Shown: one piece after another, positions 45,340 through 57,793 of the stretch
Layout of the letters: each line of letters begins with the position of its first letter
Numbering within the stretch: position 1 is the stretch's first letter
Assembly (NCBI RefSeq): GCF_958979055.1
Contig: NC_084888.1
Span: 4,978,001 to 5,042,000 of the forward strand
DNA: 64,000 bases
From: Alnus glutinosa
Taxonomy: Eukaryota; Streptophyta; Magnoliopsida; Fagales; Betulaceae
Direction of reading: 5' to 3'
Notes under the pieces: model-generated
The model's database searches: none
Told to the model about the DNA's origin: nothing
The model's input: only the letters and a program-made list of their open reading frames with translations
Position numbers and translations under genes: made by a program

Positions 45340-46600
45340 TTCTTGTTTTCTTTTTTACTTTTACTATTTTAAGTTTTTTTTTTAGTTACCCTAGCTAGTT
45401 CCTTATCGTTCGTGACGTAATTATCAGGTCGCACTAAATCTTTTTATGATAATTCTATTTTCAAAAATCTTTTGATAATTCTAAAATATTTATTGATTCC
45501 AACTCTTAACTTACTATCTGTCAAATGTTTTTTTAAGATTTGACCCGCCCATCATTAACAATATATATATATATACTTTCCAAATATAGAACCCAAAAAA
45601 AAAAATCTTCTCATTTTCATATAATACTAAAATACTTTTTCAAATCAAAACTAAAAAATAGTTTTCAAAATTTATCAAATATGTTAATCTAGAAGCATCT
45701 TCATGTCTTATTCAGTGAATGCAATCTAACATTGTGATATTACCAAACTACCATTTTCGTGTTTGCGAAGCAGTCAAACCATATATGTGATACTCATTTG
45801 AAAAAAATTGCATCCTTAATTAATGTGATTGACCTAAATTATAAATCGTTCTCTTAAGTTAAATTATTTTAAAAAATTTGACAAATTCTATTAGGTAACA
45901 CGTTAACGTCAATAAGATGGAGACACGTGTCAATCTTAATAAAAAAAATATAAATATATAAAACTTAAAAAATTATTATTTAAAAAAAAATGAAAAGAGA
46001 AAATGGGTGGCTGCCAGTTTGTAAATTAGGCCAACCATAAAGATCGATGAATTAATTTTGATACTATAATGAAGGATTTATAATTTAGGCTAGCCACATA
46101 GCTCAATTGTACAATTTTTTCTATTCTTTTAACAATTTCTGTCTTCACAATTTCTGGCAAAAGTTATTTATTTTATTCTCAAAACTTAAAATAGTTGTAT
46201 TTAACGGTAAATATAATATTTTAATATTTAATTTTTTTAAAATGTGTGCTAATATAAATATCACGTACCTCATCGAATACATAAAGTTTAAATGTTGACC
46301 ATAAAATAAATTTAGTTTAAAATGCGTATTCTACTAACTCTAGTCCCTCCTTTTAACCGAAGTCAACAAAGACAACTACCATGACAATTTCTACACGTTT
46401 GGCTTCACATTAGAGTTCCCTTTGTGGCTCTGGGCCTCCGACTCTTCTCTTTTTTTTCTTTTTTCTTTTTTTTTTTAAAAATCATATTTAGTTCTTAAGT
46501 TTTTAGTTGATTTAGATTTAGTCATTGAATTTTCAATTTAAATAATGAGTTAAATATTTTATTGGTACTTGAGTTTTCACCTTTGGCTTCACATTAAAGC
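45340..46600. other. intergenic AT-rich
   Basis: AT-rich sequence with many short homopolymers. No gene recognised. The HHO promoter presumably extends into its left part. Confidence 0.45.
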
Positions 46601-47146
46601 TAGGGGTAAAAATCCGTTTGGCACCTCTGTTACATTTTTCTTCAAAATTTTAACGGCCTGCCACATGTCAACCGATGAGATTGACACGTGGCACTATATA
46701 AAAAAAAAAAAAAGAGGGGTCTGGAGTGGTCGAACCACCCCCCATGACAAAAATAAAAAATAAAAATAATGAGTTTTGGCCATTGGAGGTGGCCGAACCA
46801 CTCCGATGGGCCACGGAGGTTGTTTGGCCACCCTCAAGCCCCAAATCCAACCAAAAAAAATTGAAGATTTGCCCATAGAAGTGGCCGGCCAAAACCCATC
46901 AATTTTTTATTTTATATTTTTTTCTTCCATGGGATGGTTCAGCTAGCCCATACGGCCAAAAACCACCCCTCTTCTTTTTGTCTTTTTTTCATTTTTTTTT
47001 TTTTTAAATTTTTTTATTATTATTATTTTTAATTAATTTTTAAATTTTTTTTTTTTTAATTTTTATATAATGCCACGGACACGTGGCGGGCTGTCAATAT
47101 TTGAAAGGAAAATGTAACAAATGTACTAAATGAGTTTTTACCTCTA
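46601..47146. mobile_element. long-TIR MITE, possibly Mutator-like
   Basis: The ends TAGGGGTAAAAA and TTTTTACCTCTA are complementary. The complement continues inward for roughly 90 nt, through TGTTACATTTT, CCTGCCACATGTC and GACACGTGGCA on one side and TGCCACGGACACGTGGCGGG on the other. The interior has repeated GTGGCCGAACCAC-type palindromes. Length is about 546 nt, with no coding capacity. Long TIRs suggest a Mutator-type MITE; no target duplication was resolved. Confidence 0.65.
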
Positions 47147-48100
47147 ACTCAGATACCACTTATGAAACAAATAAAAATTCAGATACTAGATTTAAAAAAG
47201 CTTAAAATTTAAATACCAATAGAGTACTTAAGGTTACTTAACCACAAAAATAAAAAGTTGCATGTACCATTTGTTTTTTTTTAAAGAAAAAATTATGAAT
47301 ACATATTGCAATTTGCGAAAATGATCGAACGGTGAAAATAAAGGGTTGTCATGGCCTGATGGAAAAATAAATTGATATTGATTTTGTTGACACGTGGAGG
47401 GCTCATCGGCTCCTCTGTATCCCCAATCAAGGATTCAAGGTCTCGCATGGAAAAGTGAAAACGAAAGAGGGTGTCACCTCCTATCAAACACTAACACGTG
47501 GCGAGGTGCTTTTATCGAGCGGTGAGATTCTTCGTCGATGCTTTTCTGGGTCTCTCACGAGGGAATCGTTTTTTCCATATAGAAACGCTTCGATTCCTAC
47601 GATGAGATTCTCAATCTATACGAACGACACGTGTCGAAAAGCATCCCATCTTCTTCATGTGAGATAAAACGGAGGATCGTTTATGGGGTCCTAATCAGTT
47701 GGTTAGAGATAAGGATTCCACGTGATGGGCAAAGGTTGGTTTTGTTTATTTTGTCACAGCACAACAGAATGATGCCTTTCATGCAAAATGACAACTATTT
47801 CCGACCATCCTTTGTTGGCTTTTTTTTTTTTTTTTTTGGCATATTTATATCCAGTATTTTTTGAATGGTTCCTTCCTCATGGTTTTTTTTTAAAAAAATA
47901 AAAATAAATAAATAAAAATAAAAATTTTATTTTTAGTGGCATGCTGACATCAAAAGTTAAAAGTGAAAAATACAAATCCCACTCTCCATTTGGTGGATCA
48001 TATCTATTAAACCAACTTTGTAGAATATTCCTAAAGAACTTTGCAACCAAAAAAATAAAAAAGTGAAAAAAGAAAAAGAAAGAAGAAAAGAAAACGACTG
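47147..48100. other. intergenic, no supported gene
   Basis: 47.38-47.75 kb is less AT-rich and has three ACACGTG words, but no frame there resembles a known protein. The remainder is homopolymer-rich. Confidence 0.4.
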
Positions 48101-48110
48101 GCTAGTGTTA

Positions 48111-48420
48111 CACCCCATTTGTAATCGTTCATCCAAACTTTAAAAAGTAACAATCGACCCTCTTAAACTGTTTAACCTTTTCACTTTATTCCAATTATTA
48201 TTTTAACTCCAACGAAAAATGCGTTATGTGCAAGTGCCGTACGTATGAGTTAATTATCTAATATATTCTTATCGAAAATGTGAAAATGCCGACGAAGGGA
48301 CAAATTAAAAGTGTGATAATTTGAGGGAGTCGATTGTCACCTTTTAAAATTTAGAATAATAATTGTAAATAAAGGAGATTTATGTGTAGTTGATTTTCTA
48401 AACGTGGTTTTATTGTGATG
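48111..48420. repeat. foldback MITE-like element
   Basis: AAACTTTAAAAAGTAACAATCGACCC near the left end is mirrored by GGGAGTCGATTGTCACCTTTTAAAAT near the right end. This is the same family flavour as 49.91-50.40 kb. Confidence 0.45.
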
Positions 48421-48618
48421 GGTACAAACTAACTTAAAATAGGAATAGGATACAGAATCGTTGCCTGGTTTAATTTGTCGTGGTATGTTGTTTTAATCGG
48501 GAGAAAAAAGTAACGGTTAATAACCATTTCACAAATTTTCATCCTCGCTTTTTTCAAAAACTTATCTTGCCACTTTGAAAGAGCTTTAAATATTTAAAAG
48601 TGGTACGTTGTCATCAGA

Positions 48619-48690
48619 TCCGTTGTCGTCCAGCGGTTAGGATATCTGGCTTTCACCCAGGAGACCCGGGTTCGATTCCCGGCAACGGAA
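48619..48690 (+). tRNA. trnE: tRNA-Glu(UUC)
   Basis: A 72-nt cloverleaf. The acceptor TCCGTTG pairs with CAACGGA, followed by discriminator A. The D-arm includes GTCCAGCGGTTAGGA. The anticodon arm CTGGCTTTCACCCAG carries TTC. The T-arm CCCGGGTTCGATTCCCGG includes the B box. There is no intron, and all stems pair. It is of nuclear type and has its own downstream T-run terminator. Confidence 0.97.
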
Positions 48691-48695
48691 ATACG

Positions 48696-48700
48696 TTTTT
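48696..48700 (+). terminator. RNA polymerase III terminator of tRNA-Glu
   Basis: A run of five T starting 6 nt after the tRNA 3' end, the normal pol III stop signal. Confidence 0.85.
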
Positions 48701-48835
48701 GTCAGGGTCGAATGAAAACATTGAAAAGGTGTGAGAAGAGAAGAATGAGGGGGGATACCAAACCAAAAAAAGGTATTTTTCTCGAGTTATTTTATTAAAG
48801 AAAAGAGAAAAATAACATTTCTCTTATATTACAGC

Positions 48836-49381
48836 CTCCCTCTCTGCCTGTCCAGTGGCGAAAACCTCCTCAAGGCTTTGTTAAGTTGAATTGGGACGCT
48901 GCTCTGGATAAGAATCAGAGATTGATTGGGGTTGGTGTTGTGGCTCGTGATTTTGAAGGGAAGGTTATCGCTGCCAAATGTTCCTCCCAACGGTATATTT
49001 CGGACTCTTTAGTGGCGGAGGCCTTTGGTACTCGTCTTTGTACTGAATTCGGTTTGTTTCTGGGGTTTCGGTCAATGATTATTGAGGGTGATGCGTTGGA
49101 GGTCGTTCAAGAGCTCAATAGGGTTAATGAAAATGCTGGGCACCTCGGCAATTTGATAGGCAATATTCGAGTCCTCTTAAGAAGATTTGATTGCTGGTCT
49201 GTTGCTCATGTTAAGCGTGAAGGGAATAAGGTTGCCCACTTCTTAGCCAAATATGCTATTTCTCACCCTCAAAGCCGTGTGTGGTTAAACTCTTTCCCCT
49301 CTTGTGTGTTGGGGTTAGTCTCGTCCGAGTCTGATGTGTATTCTTCTTCGGTTTAATACATGCCAGCTTAAAAAAAAAAAA
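48836..49381 (+). mobile_element. 5'-truncated LINE 3' fragment with RNase H domain
   Basis: The open frame reads PVQWRKPPQGFVKLNWDAAL..., followed by GVGVVARDFEGKV, EGDALEVVQEL and AHVKREGNKVAHFLAKYA, then a stop at 49356. This is the RVT_3-type RNase H domain at the end of plant LINE ORF2, with the usual D/E/D/D-like residues (NWDAA, EAFGTRL, EGDA, REGNKVAH). A run of 11 A follows at about 49371, as expected for the retrotransposed 3' end. Because the DML1-intron LINE lacks this domain, the two belong to different families. It is too short to be mobile. Confidence 0.85.
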
Positions 49382-49910
49382 CCTCCTTTAATATTTTTAG
49401 GGGTGGGCGACGATTCGGTTAAGTCAGTTAAGTCAACTTTGTCGGTAGGTGGTAGTCTGATAATTTGTTCACAAAACGTTTGGTGGACAGTAAAGTCGGT
49501 TCGGTTAAGTCAACTTTGTCGATAGGCGGTCGATGTCGATTCGATTGCGGTTCAGTAAGCGATTCGTAGGCGGTAGTTAGATAATTTGCCGACCCCTAAA
49601 TGTTTTAATAACAACCACCTTAATACTTAATTTTGTACTTTGACAGGTGCATGATTTTGGACTCGTGGTTGCCTTGGTTGAACTTTGAAGGAAAAGTCCC
49701 ACACTTTTGGATTATAAAAAACTTTTTATTTTAATTTTTTTTTTCACAAGTACATCAACAAAGAACAACAAAGAGGAGTTGGGCAACCCAACAAACAAGA
49801 AAAAAAAAAGGAGAGGCATCAAAGAAAATAACTGATTAAGCTGATCATTAAAGATGTCTGGCCCTATTTTTTGTTTCTTTTCTTTTTTTCTTTTTTGAAA
49901 AAAATATACT

Positions 49911-50405
49911 TTGGCCTTTCAAACTCGCATCTTATCCGCATTTAATAGGTCTCTAAATTTTAAAAAGTGATAATCGACTCATTCCAACTATTACTTCGTT
50001 GCAAGCTATCCCCTCTGTTAGCATTTGATATTAAAATGAATGGAAAATGCTACACGTAACATGCAACCGACTTTTTTGAACTTAAATTGTCCAAATTATC
50101 CTTAAAAAAATATTGAACAATAATATATATTTTTTCAGAAAAAGAGTCTTGTGGTGGTGGTGGGATTAGCTTTATATATATATATATATATATAATTTTT
50201 AAGGATAATTTGGATATTTCAAATAAAAAATTTTAGCAAATTTGCTTCATGTAACATTTTTCATTTATTTTAATGTTAGATGCTAATGGAGAGTATAACT
50301 TACAATGAAATTGTAGTTTAAAGGAAGTTAATTATCACTTTTAAAAGTTTGGTACTTTGAGGTGTCAATAAGGTGTAAGGTGTGAGAGTTTAGGGAGTTG
50401 AGTGT
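49911..50405. repeat. ~500-bp foldback MITE
   Basis: Imperfect arms of about 200-250 nt face each other around a TA-rich centre (50175-50193). Paired words include TTTAAAAAGTGATAATCGAC with TTAATTATCACTTTTAAAAG, and GTTAGCATTTGATATTAAAA with TTTTAATGTTAGATGCTAA. Confidence 0.7.
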
Positions 50406-50590
50406 AATTTTATTTTTTAACCATTGATTTTTAATGGCGGACTTCAATGGAGTTGGCATAACTAGCTTGACTTTCACCAAATGTTAGAATCAAACCTCAA
50501 CTTGGTGGTCGCGAAAAGACGGCTCTTTGCCATTGGCATGTTTAATTATTTAATTAATTTTAGTTGTTGACACAATTAGTATATATTTTA

Positions 50591-51487
50591 TTAAGGGAAA
50601 ACTTCATTTAATCATTTTAAACTTTTATCACTTTTGTAATATATTTTTCAAAGTTAAAAAACTCTCAATATAATGTATTGGACTTAAAAAAATTTGCAAT
50701 CTCACTCATCTGTTACAATTTTTCATTAAATCCTAACAGAGGGATAAGAAATTCTCAAAATACTCTTATTTTTTTTTAAAAAAAAAAAAACGAAATAATA
50801 ATTGTAATTTAAGAGTAATTTTATAAAGTTAGCACTCCTGAACATTTGGCGATCTCAGATGTGTCGATATCAAAGGTGACTCATTATTTCGATGAATCAT
50901 TTCTTTGGACAGAAGAAGATTATGTGAACACTTACTTGAAATCTCACTTATCAGATTCCATTGTGGAAGACACTTTTTTCTGAAGAATTCGCCATGATAT
51001 ATCTGTTCCATGCATAATATCATGAAAAATAAAATTTGCTACTTTGTAGGTCTGAAAAAGTATCTAAAAATATCAAACTTAGATATTTGTACACTGTCAT
51101 AGTAAGGAACCATGACATATATGTTTGGAATAGATTCCATTTTGAGAGAGTTGAAAAGGCACTATTCCGTTGAAAGGTTCTATACATAAGACATTTCTTT
51201 AGACAAAGACTTTTTTTTCCTCTTTTCGGATGGTAAATATTTCTCAGAACATAGAGTGTGAATCAAACCCATGTTTGAATTGAAATTGAGACACTGTAGC
51301 AAGTTCTTCCCCTATGAACAATGAGTATACGAGTCATTTTACTCTTTAACCGTTTAATTTCATTTCAAACCTTGACGAAAAGAGTGTGATTGCTAAAAAT
51401 TAAAAGTTTGATATATTAAATTGAGAGTTTTTGAACTTTAAGGGAGGAATTGCAAAAATAACGGGGGTTAAGTAAAGTTTTCCCTTG
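50591..51487. mobile_element. MITE of the 0.16-0.64 kb family, interrupted
   Basis: The ends AAGGGAAAACTT and AAGTTTTCCCTT are complementary. The left arm (AAAAAACTCTCAATATAATG) pairs with the right arm (TATTAAATTGAGAGTTTTTG). About 500 nt in the middle (50.83-51.34 kb) is foreign and includes a ycf2 fragment. Confidence 0.6.
50832..51010 (-). pseudogene. ycf2: plastid ycf2 fragment (NUPT)
   Basis: The minus-strand frame reads [20 protein letters not shown], then [20 protein letters not shown] and PNVQE, which I recognise as a conserved stretch of plastid Ycf2. It is about 60 codons out of more than 2000 and lies inside a MITE, so it is transferred plastid DNA with no function. A ~70-nt piece of the same ycf2 region lies at 17446-17512. 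Confidence 0.85.
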
Positions 51488-52990
51488 GCGTGGCAAAATT
51501 TTAGTCTTTAGATATGTAATTTGAACACGTGTCTTATATCTAGTTAAAACTAGAGGAAACTGGTGGCTTTTCAATGAGGGGAGCCGCTCCCTTAGGTAAC
51601 CGGATATTGACTGCAGGGCTACAAGTTGTTTATCAATCATTTCATTTGGTAGCTGTTATGTTCTACCTATCTAAGATTTGCATTATTATCCCAAAAATAA
51701 AATAAAATAAAAAATGCTAATCCAAGTTTGCAACAATGCCAAAATTTCACAACCTAAGATTTTGGATGCAAGAAACGAAGAAAATGCTAATCCAAGAATA
51801 TCATATTTGTTGAATTTGTGTTTTGTTCACATGTCCAGAATGACATGCCAACAATCCCTACGTTTCCTTAACAACCGATTTACAGAGGTGAGGCGCAACC
51901 TCTGAATATGTTTTGGCTCCCAACAGAGTTCATGCTTTATCTAGTAACAGAAATGAATGTGATTTAGTCTCGACATTCTTTGGAAGATGTAAAAAATCTG
52001 ATAGAACATATATACACTCAGCCAATTCAGGTCCAGAAAACGAACTGGGGAGCCTAGGATTATAGTCAGAAGGGTCCCGACTGGAAATACGAAGGCAAAC
52101 ACAAATGAACAGAACAAAGAATAAACTGAAAGATTCGACCAGAAGAGTAAACTTAGACAGGTCGACCAGTCGTGTCAGGCTAACAGTTGTTTAGTGAATG
52201 CCAAGATTATAGCATTGAGATTTGAGGATAACTACTTCATAATTTCAATCCGACTTTATGCCACGATTTCAGGTGTAGAATCTAATTTAAGCCATAACCC
52301 ATAAGTGACCACAGAATCGGCACAAAAAATCCACTAATGAACACTCTACATAATGGAAGATCATATCATCATTATAAATACACTCGTACTCATACAATAC
52401 ATCCGAGAAAACCCTAGTTGTCCTTCTGAGCACTATACCATTCTCTTTGCTAACTTAAGCATTGGAGAATTTTCCTGCCGGCAAGTCTTCGATTGTCCCC
52501 TACACATTTTGTAAGTATCTGTTGGCTGACCTTGACTGTGCAATCAACTGCATCACCAAAATTACAAATGCCCCCCACATTTCTTGCACTGAACTTTTAC
52601 ATGAACCTTTTTTGAGATGGTTCGTGGGGACCAAAAGCGAAGTTAAATAGGCTATATATTTTATTTCTCGTCAAGGTGCCCGTTGTTATAGTGCTATCTT
52701 TGAATAATCAGTATTCTCAGATGCAAGGCGGAAATAATCTAACATTGGCCTTGACATTCACATCTTTCAAAGAAACGAAAAATACTATAACGTACAGTAA
52801 TCCAGCAGCTAGGCAAGACATGAAAATGCCAGAGAAATTAATTCAATTTTTTTTCCCTTTTTCTTTTTTTGAAATTTTTCTATTTGCCCTGTTTGTGGGC
52901 CGTACAAAAAGATACACAGAAGAAATAACAAATAAAACACTGAAAGCTAAACTAAACTTAGAAGCAAAACTTCCATTCCCTTGGGTTTGA
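51488..52990. other. intergenic downstream of the SWIB gene
   Basis: No supported gene. 52.40-52.65 kb has an open frame without known similarity. The SWIB 3' UTR probably occupies the right end. Confidence 0.45.
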
Positions 52991-53011
52991 CAAGAACTGT
53001 GTAAAAGTGAC

Positions 53012-56000
53012 TCACTGTTCTGCTTTGATGAAATGAGCAGCTAGGAGTTTTGAAACAGTGAAGCCAGTAAAGGAGTCCACGTCAAAGAGTTCTTTCAGCT
53101 TCTCATCACATAGTATTCTCCTCTTGTCAGATGGATCCTTCATGAACAAGCAAAGAAAGTTTGAGTGACTTTTTAGCCACGCATTAACAAAGAAAGATGC
53201 CATAAGAGGCCAAAACTCCGTCACACAACTATAGCAATTATCTCTCTCTACCAAATTGATAGGATCCCAAAATAAAGCCTTCATAAAGATAAACTCTGCA
53301 ATCGTAATGTGACTGATTAGAGATTTGAAGTACTCCCTAACGATACCTCAGTGTCACCCTCAAGACTGCCATAAAGAAGAAAACAAGACATTACACTCGA
53401 ATTCTACATCATAATGACGACCACAATTTAGCACCATGTCCACTTCTAAGTTATTAGTAGTCAGAAAGAGTGTGACTTACTGGTTCGTCTTCCTGTTAGT
53501 GTGCCCCCAATAGCTGGGAGATGCCCCCTTTTCTGGCATCCTTTTGTATTGATATTTTACTTACTAGGAGAAAAAGGAGTTTTTTTTCTTTCAACAAAGA
53601 ATGAAACGGATAAACACCAAAGAAAGAACTAAGCACACACCCCAATGGATAACTCAATCAGCTGATGACCATGCCTTATGAAGCGGAGGTCACTAGTTCG
53701 AATTTTCCTTCCTATTTTCTTGGGGCCAATTACTTATTAGGAAAAAAATAAATAAATAAATAAAGAAGAAAGAAAGAGATAAGCACACAACAATTGCAAA
53801 CAAGGTCGAAGTGATCCTCATTTCATAATCAGTACTAGTCATTTTCTAAACTCAGTAGGAAAATGAATTAAGGAGTGGAAATGATTTTTCAGTCTCCCTT
53901 GAGGCAATTTAGAATGAAAAGAGGAGGCCACCTTAATCAAGAACTACGAAGCAATCATTGCGTTTTATCAAGGCGAGAATCAATACCTGGAGGTTGTTTT
54001 GTTTTATGTACTCCCACATTCTTTTTACCGTAGCAGCCCGTGATAATGCACTTTCCCCAGTACCGAAGAACTTCACTAGGGCATCTGAAAGTTGAAGAGG
54101 AGCAAGAAAACCTGATGTCCCTCCCTTCTGCTTTTTTTCCTTCCTTTTTGGCTCATCTGGATCTGAAATTGAGATAAAGATGAGGTACATAAAAAGAATG
54201 CCATAAACCTGTTACAAGTATTTGACTAGTATATGCTGTTCAGAGTTAAATTCAATTAGCTAACCCAAATAACTTTTTAGCAATGAAATATAGTAAAGTT
54301 CACAAGGGCTACAAACCCCAGTGGAGCTGTCCACCAAGCAAAATTGAACTATTCTTTCACCTTTAAGTATAACTTGTCGGTGAAAGAGAAGGTTGTGTCA
54401 AATAGACTCTCACTGCACTGAAAGACCTAGTTTAATGCATATTTAATTTAGCTGCAAACATAAGGAAGCAGAATTCTGAATGTGAAAGGTAAGAAGAAAG
54501 TATGAAGTTGAGCTAAGCAGAAACATGTATCACCATCAGTAACATGCAATTGGTGAGAAGGTCATGGTCACTCCACGTACCAATAAAAATCAACATTTAT
54601 AACAAGCATCATAATATCATCTAGAAAACTGAATTTATTGTTCCTACCTTCTTCTCTTTCTTGTTTCCGCTGTTTTTCCTTCTGTGTTGACTTGACGGGC
54701 AAAACTATATCAAGAAACATAGAATAAGTAATATTTCAAGAATTTACACGAGACTGAAACTAAAAGAGATGTGATAGCTTCAGTCGGCAATTGATAGAAC
54801 AAAGGCAGCATAATATTTATGAAATCAATAAATACAGGATCATTGCAGTGGTCAAACTTCACAATCCTTCTCAAAGAACACAGTGAAAATTGGGAACAAG
54901 AAATTTTCTATTCAAAATTTTACAGATCCAACACCTCAAATAACAGAAATAAAAGAAATAACTAACAAAAATAAAGAGGTAATGGCATACCATCATCTGA
55001 ATCCAACGGCCATATATGCTTTGATAAGACCTTATTCATTTGGAACATGTTGATGGAATCAACGCGGAAAAGGGCACGCAATGGTTCATCACAGTTTATA
55101 TTTCGCCTATTTTTGGGGTCTTGCAAATCTTTCTCTCTAATGTAGGCCCACAATTGCTTGACAACCTAGAACCAAGATAACAAACATACAATTTTACAAT
55201 AATGATGATTCCTGAACTACCAGATTAATAATGACAAATAAAAAGTAACTTCTCCATCACTTTCTAAATATACCTCAGTCCTTGCCATTTCAGACTCCCC
55301 AAGGAATTCCTGAAGTTGTGGAGACAGGCTACATAATTTACAGAAACCACCCCCTCTTTTCTTTACCTCATTACTAAGCTTGTTAGACCTGATTTTTAAG
55401 AAAAAACAACAATCAGTGTACAATGTATATGAAAGATATTCCAGGTAAATACACGAGATCCATTTGAGATATCAGAAAATGGGGGAGATTTATTTTATAT
55501 ATATATAATAACAACATGCAAACTTCTAAAACAAATTTCCAAATAAAGTAACAACTTTGTGTGATTGCAGGGACAACCACAAAATTAACCCAATAAATAC
55601 AGGGATTAATGTTTTGGGGAAAGATGCCATAATTTGTTTTTTTTTTTTTTTTTTCATTGTTAAAGGCTGCATACTGTCTTTGCACAGTGTCACCTACTTC
55701 ACTCACAACCAAAAATAAACAAAAAAGTAAAAAAGCTGAACTGATTTTTTACTGAATCTGCAATGAGTGGGGAAAAAATAAATCACAGATAGTTCAGATA
55801 GTGTCTGGAATGCAACTTCACAGAATACATCTTCAGTAACATCAAGCAATTTTTGCATGGAAGTGGTTGCTTTTTCAGTGAAGTCAATTGGAGACATTTC
55901 TTCCAAATTTTCATATAAGATGCACAATAGGCTGATAAGAATTACTTTAGGGGCCATATTAAGTATTTGAAGTGATTCTTGTCTGGTGCTACAGGAAAGG

Positions 56001-57526
56001 TCTTGGGTTATGGTATCTGCCCTCCCATGGCTCCACTTTGATGGGATCAACACCGGGTAATGGCCTCTTTTTATGATGGTATTCTTTCAGGAAAGTTTTC
56101 AAACACACCCTGGTCATCTTACTTCCAGGCCAACAATAAAATGAAGTAAGAAGATTCAATTCCCAGAGCATTTCAAGTGGATTCTACCCCCGCCCCAAAA
56201 AAAAATCTAAAATAAGAAAAGCCCGATGTCACTACATGATAAAACTTCAGATCAAAAAGCCAGTAGAGCTTTAAGCACATGATAATAAATGCAGAAGGCA
56301 AGCACTTTTCCAGAAACCATTTTTATTTTCCTTTTTGCAAGGCAAATTACCAAATGTCTACTGTTTTGACAAACATGTTCCAGAGGAATATTTTCTTGAG
56401 ACCATAACTTAAAGCCGTGAGGAGATAATTTCTGCCCAAGCTAGTGGAAAAAAGAAAACATGGTAAACTTATCAAAACAGAACATACATAGAGTTGAGAG
56501 AAAAGATCCATTTTCTCAATCTCCTTTCTTAAAATTTTCAACTGAAAAACTATGGAGCCCAAGTAAATAAATAAATAAAACATGGGGAGGGGAATTTGAA
56601 GGAGAAAATCATTATTCACATTTTTTTTTTCTTCCTAGAACATATGTTGGAGATGATAGCCACTCGATTTTGTCGAGGACCTGTTCAAATTAAAACAGAC
56701 GCTCTCAGTGTCTGTTAATCACAAGATCCTTCCTCATTTTTACCATTATCTATAAAAAGAAAAAGCCTTTACAATCAATAATCAGTCATCGATGTTTAAA
56801 GACAAAACTGCGTGATAATCGCAAAGCCCCAATGAGACTTTGCTGCTACATAAAGCAAATAATAACGTGTTCTTGATCTTGATGAAAACCCATAATCCAC
56901 GTGACTTTATCAATACCTTTCAGAACACACAATGTACAAAGCCACAAAATTTAGACACCGTACAAGCCCCAAATTACTCAAATTAATTCCCAAGCGCCTC
57001 AACTAATCAAATTAAAACAGCGAAACCAAACATTTTATATGCAAATTAGTAGTCATGCCATACACACATAAATTTGCAATAGAATAATATCATATTTACA
57101 GGGAAGAAAACGAATTTGTCCAAAAAAAAAAAAAAGAAGCTCCAATTGAAAATGCAGAGTTAAGCAAAACGTAAATGTGAAAATAAAATTAACTGACCGT
57201 CGTTTACCCTTCCCATTACTCGTTTCTTCAACCTCTTCTTCTTCATCATCATCATCCTCGTTCTTGGAACCAGAGCGGTCAGTTTCTTGCGTTTCCGCCG
57301 TCGCCGTCCGATCATCTTCTTCAGCTTCGCCGTCCTCCTCGGCTACCTCGTGCTCGCTCTGGAGGAACAGGTCCACCTGTTCCCTTATGAAGGCCTTCTT
57401 GTCCGTCAAATCCACGCCAAAATCCTCCTCGAGCCGCCGGCGCACGGTGCCGGTGGTCGTCGTGTTGAGGTCCGAGCCACGGAGAAACTCCCGGAGCCGC
57501 GCGATTAGCTCCGAGTCGGATACCAT
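53012..57526 (-). CDS. DEK_C plus tandem SWIB domain protein (BAF60b/UAF30-like)
   Basis: Six exons in transcription order, 57526-57198, 55388-55274, 55165-54991, 54704-54648, 54162-53987, 53137-53012, give 325 residues with consistent phases. Residues 1-60 (SDSELIARLREFLRGSDLN and VRRRLEEDFGVDLTDKKAFI) form a DEK_C domain. An acidic Asp/Glu linker follows. SWIB domain 1 spans about residues 120-200 (LSPQLQEFLGE, LWAYIREKDLQDPKNRR, CDEPLRALF) and SWIB domain 2 about 240-323 (LSDALVKFFGTGE, MWEYIKQNNLQDPSDKRRIL). A Lys-rich linker separates them. Such proteins act in the nucleus in chromatin remodelling or pol I upstream-activation complexes; Arabidopsis At4g22360 has this layout. The start is the ATG before the DEK_C domain; the upstream in-frame TQTQTQ text has no ATG. 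Confidence 0.92.
53640..53770 (+). mobile_element. SINE in SWIB gene intron 5
   Basis: A tRNA-like head: ATGGATAACTCAATCAGCTG recalls an A box and AGGTCACTAGTTCGAATTTT carries a B box. The tail is an AAATAAATAAAT-type run. Flanking duplications AGAAAGAACTAAGCACACA (53621-53639) and AGAAAGAGATAAGCACACA (53771-53789) match at 17 of 19 positions. It is opposite in orientation to the host gene. Confidence 0.75.
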
Positions 57527-57759
57527 TTTTGCCGGGTTTTGGGATTGGGTTTGGGTTTGGGTCTGGGTGAGGCTCGGGTGGGCTGTCGAGAATGGGATTC
57601 TGAGGGGGAATTGCCGAATTGGGCGTGGAAGAGAGGACAAATATGGAAATCACTCTTTCTCTAAGGTTCCTCCGTTTCTCGTTCGACTGAAAGGTGAAGT
57701 GGGGTTACTTGCAAAAAAAAAACAATAAAAAATGTAAAGTGGGGCCCACTCCTCCTCGT

Positions 57760-57762
57760 GGG

Positions 57763-57793
<31 letters not shown>

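Noticed and set aside
57527..57640. N-terminal extension of the SWIB protein
   Set aside because: The in-frame upstream text lacks an ATG and is a TQ-repeat from a GGGTTT tract; the DEK_C domain starts at the chosen ATG.
57177..57728. 183-codon + strand frame at the SWIB gene
   Set aside because: It is a Ser-rich mirror of the acidic linker encoded by SWIB exon 1 on the minus strand.
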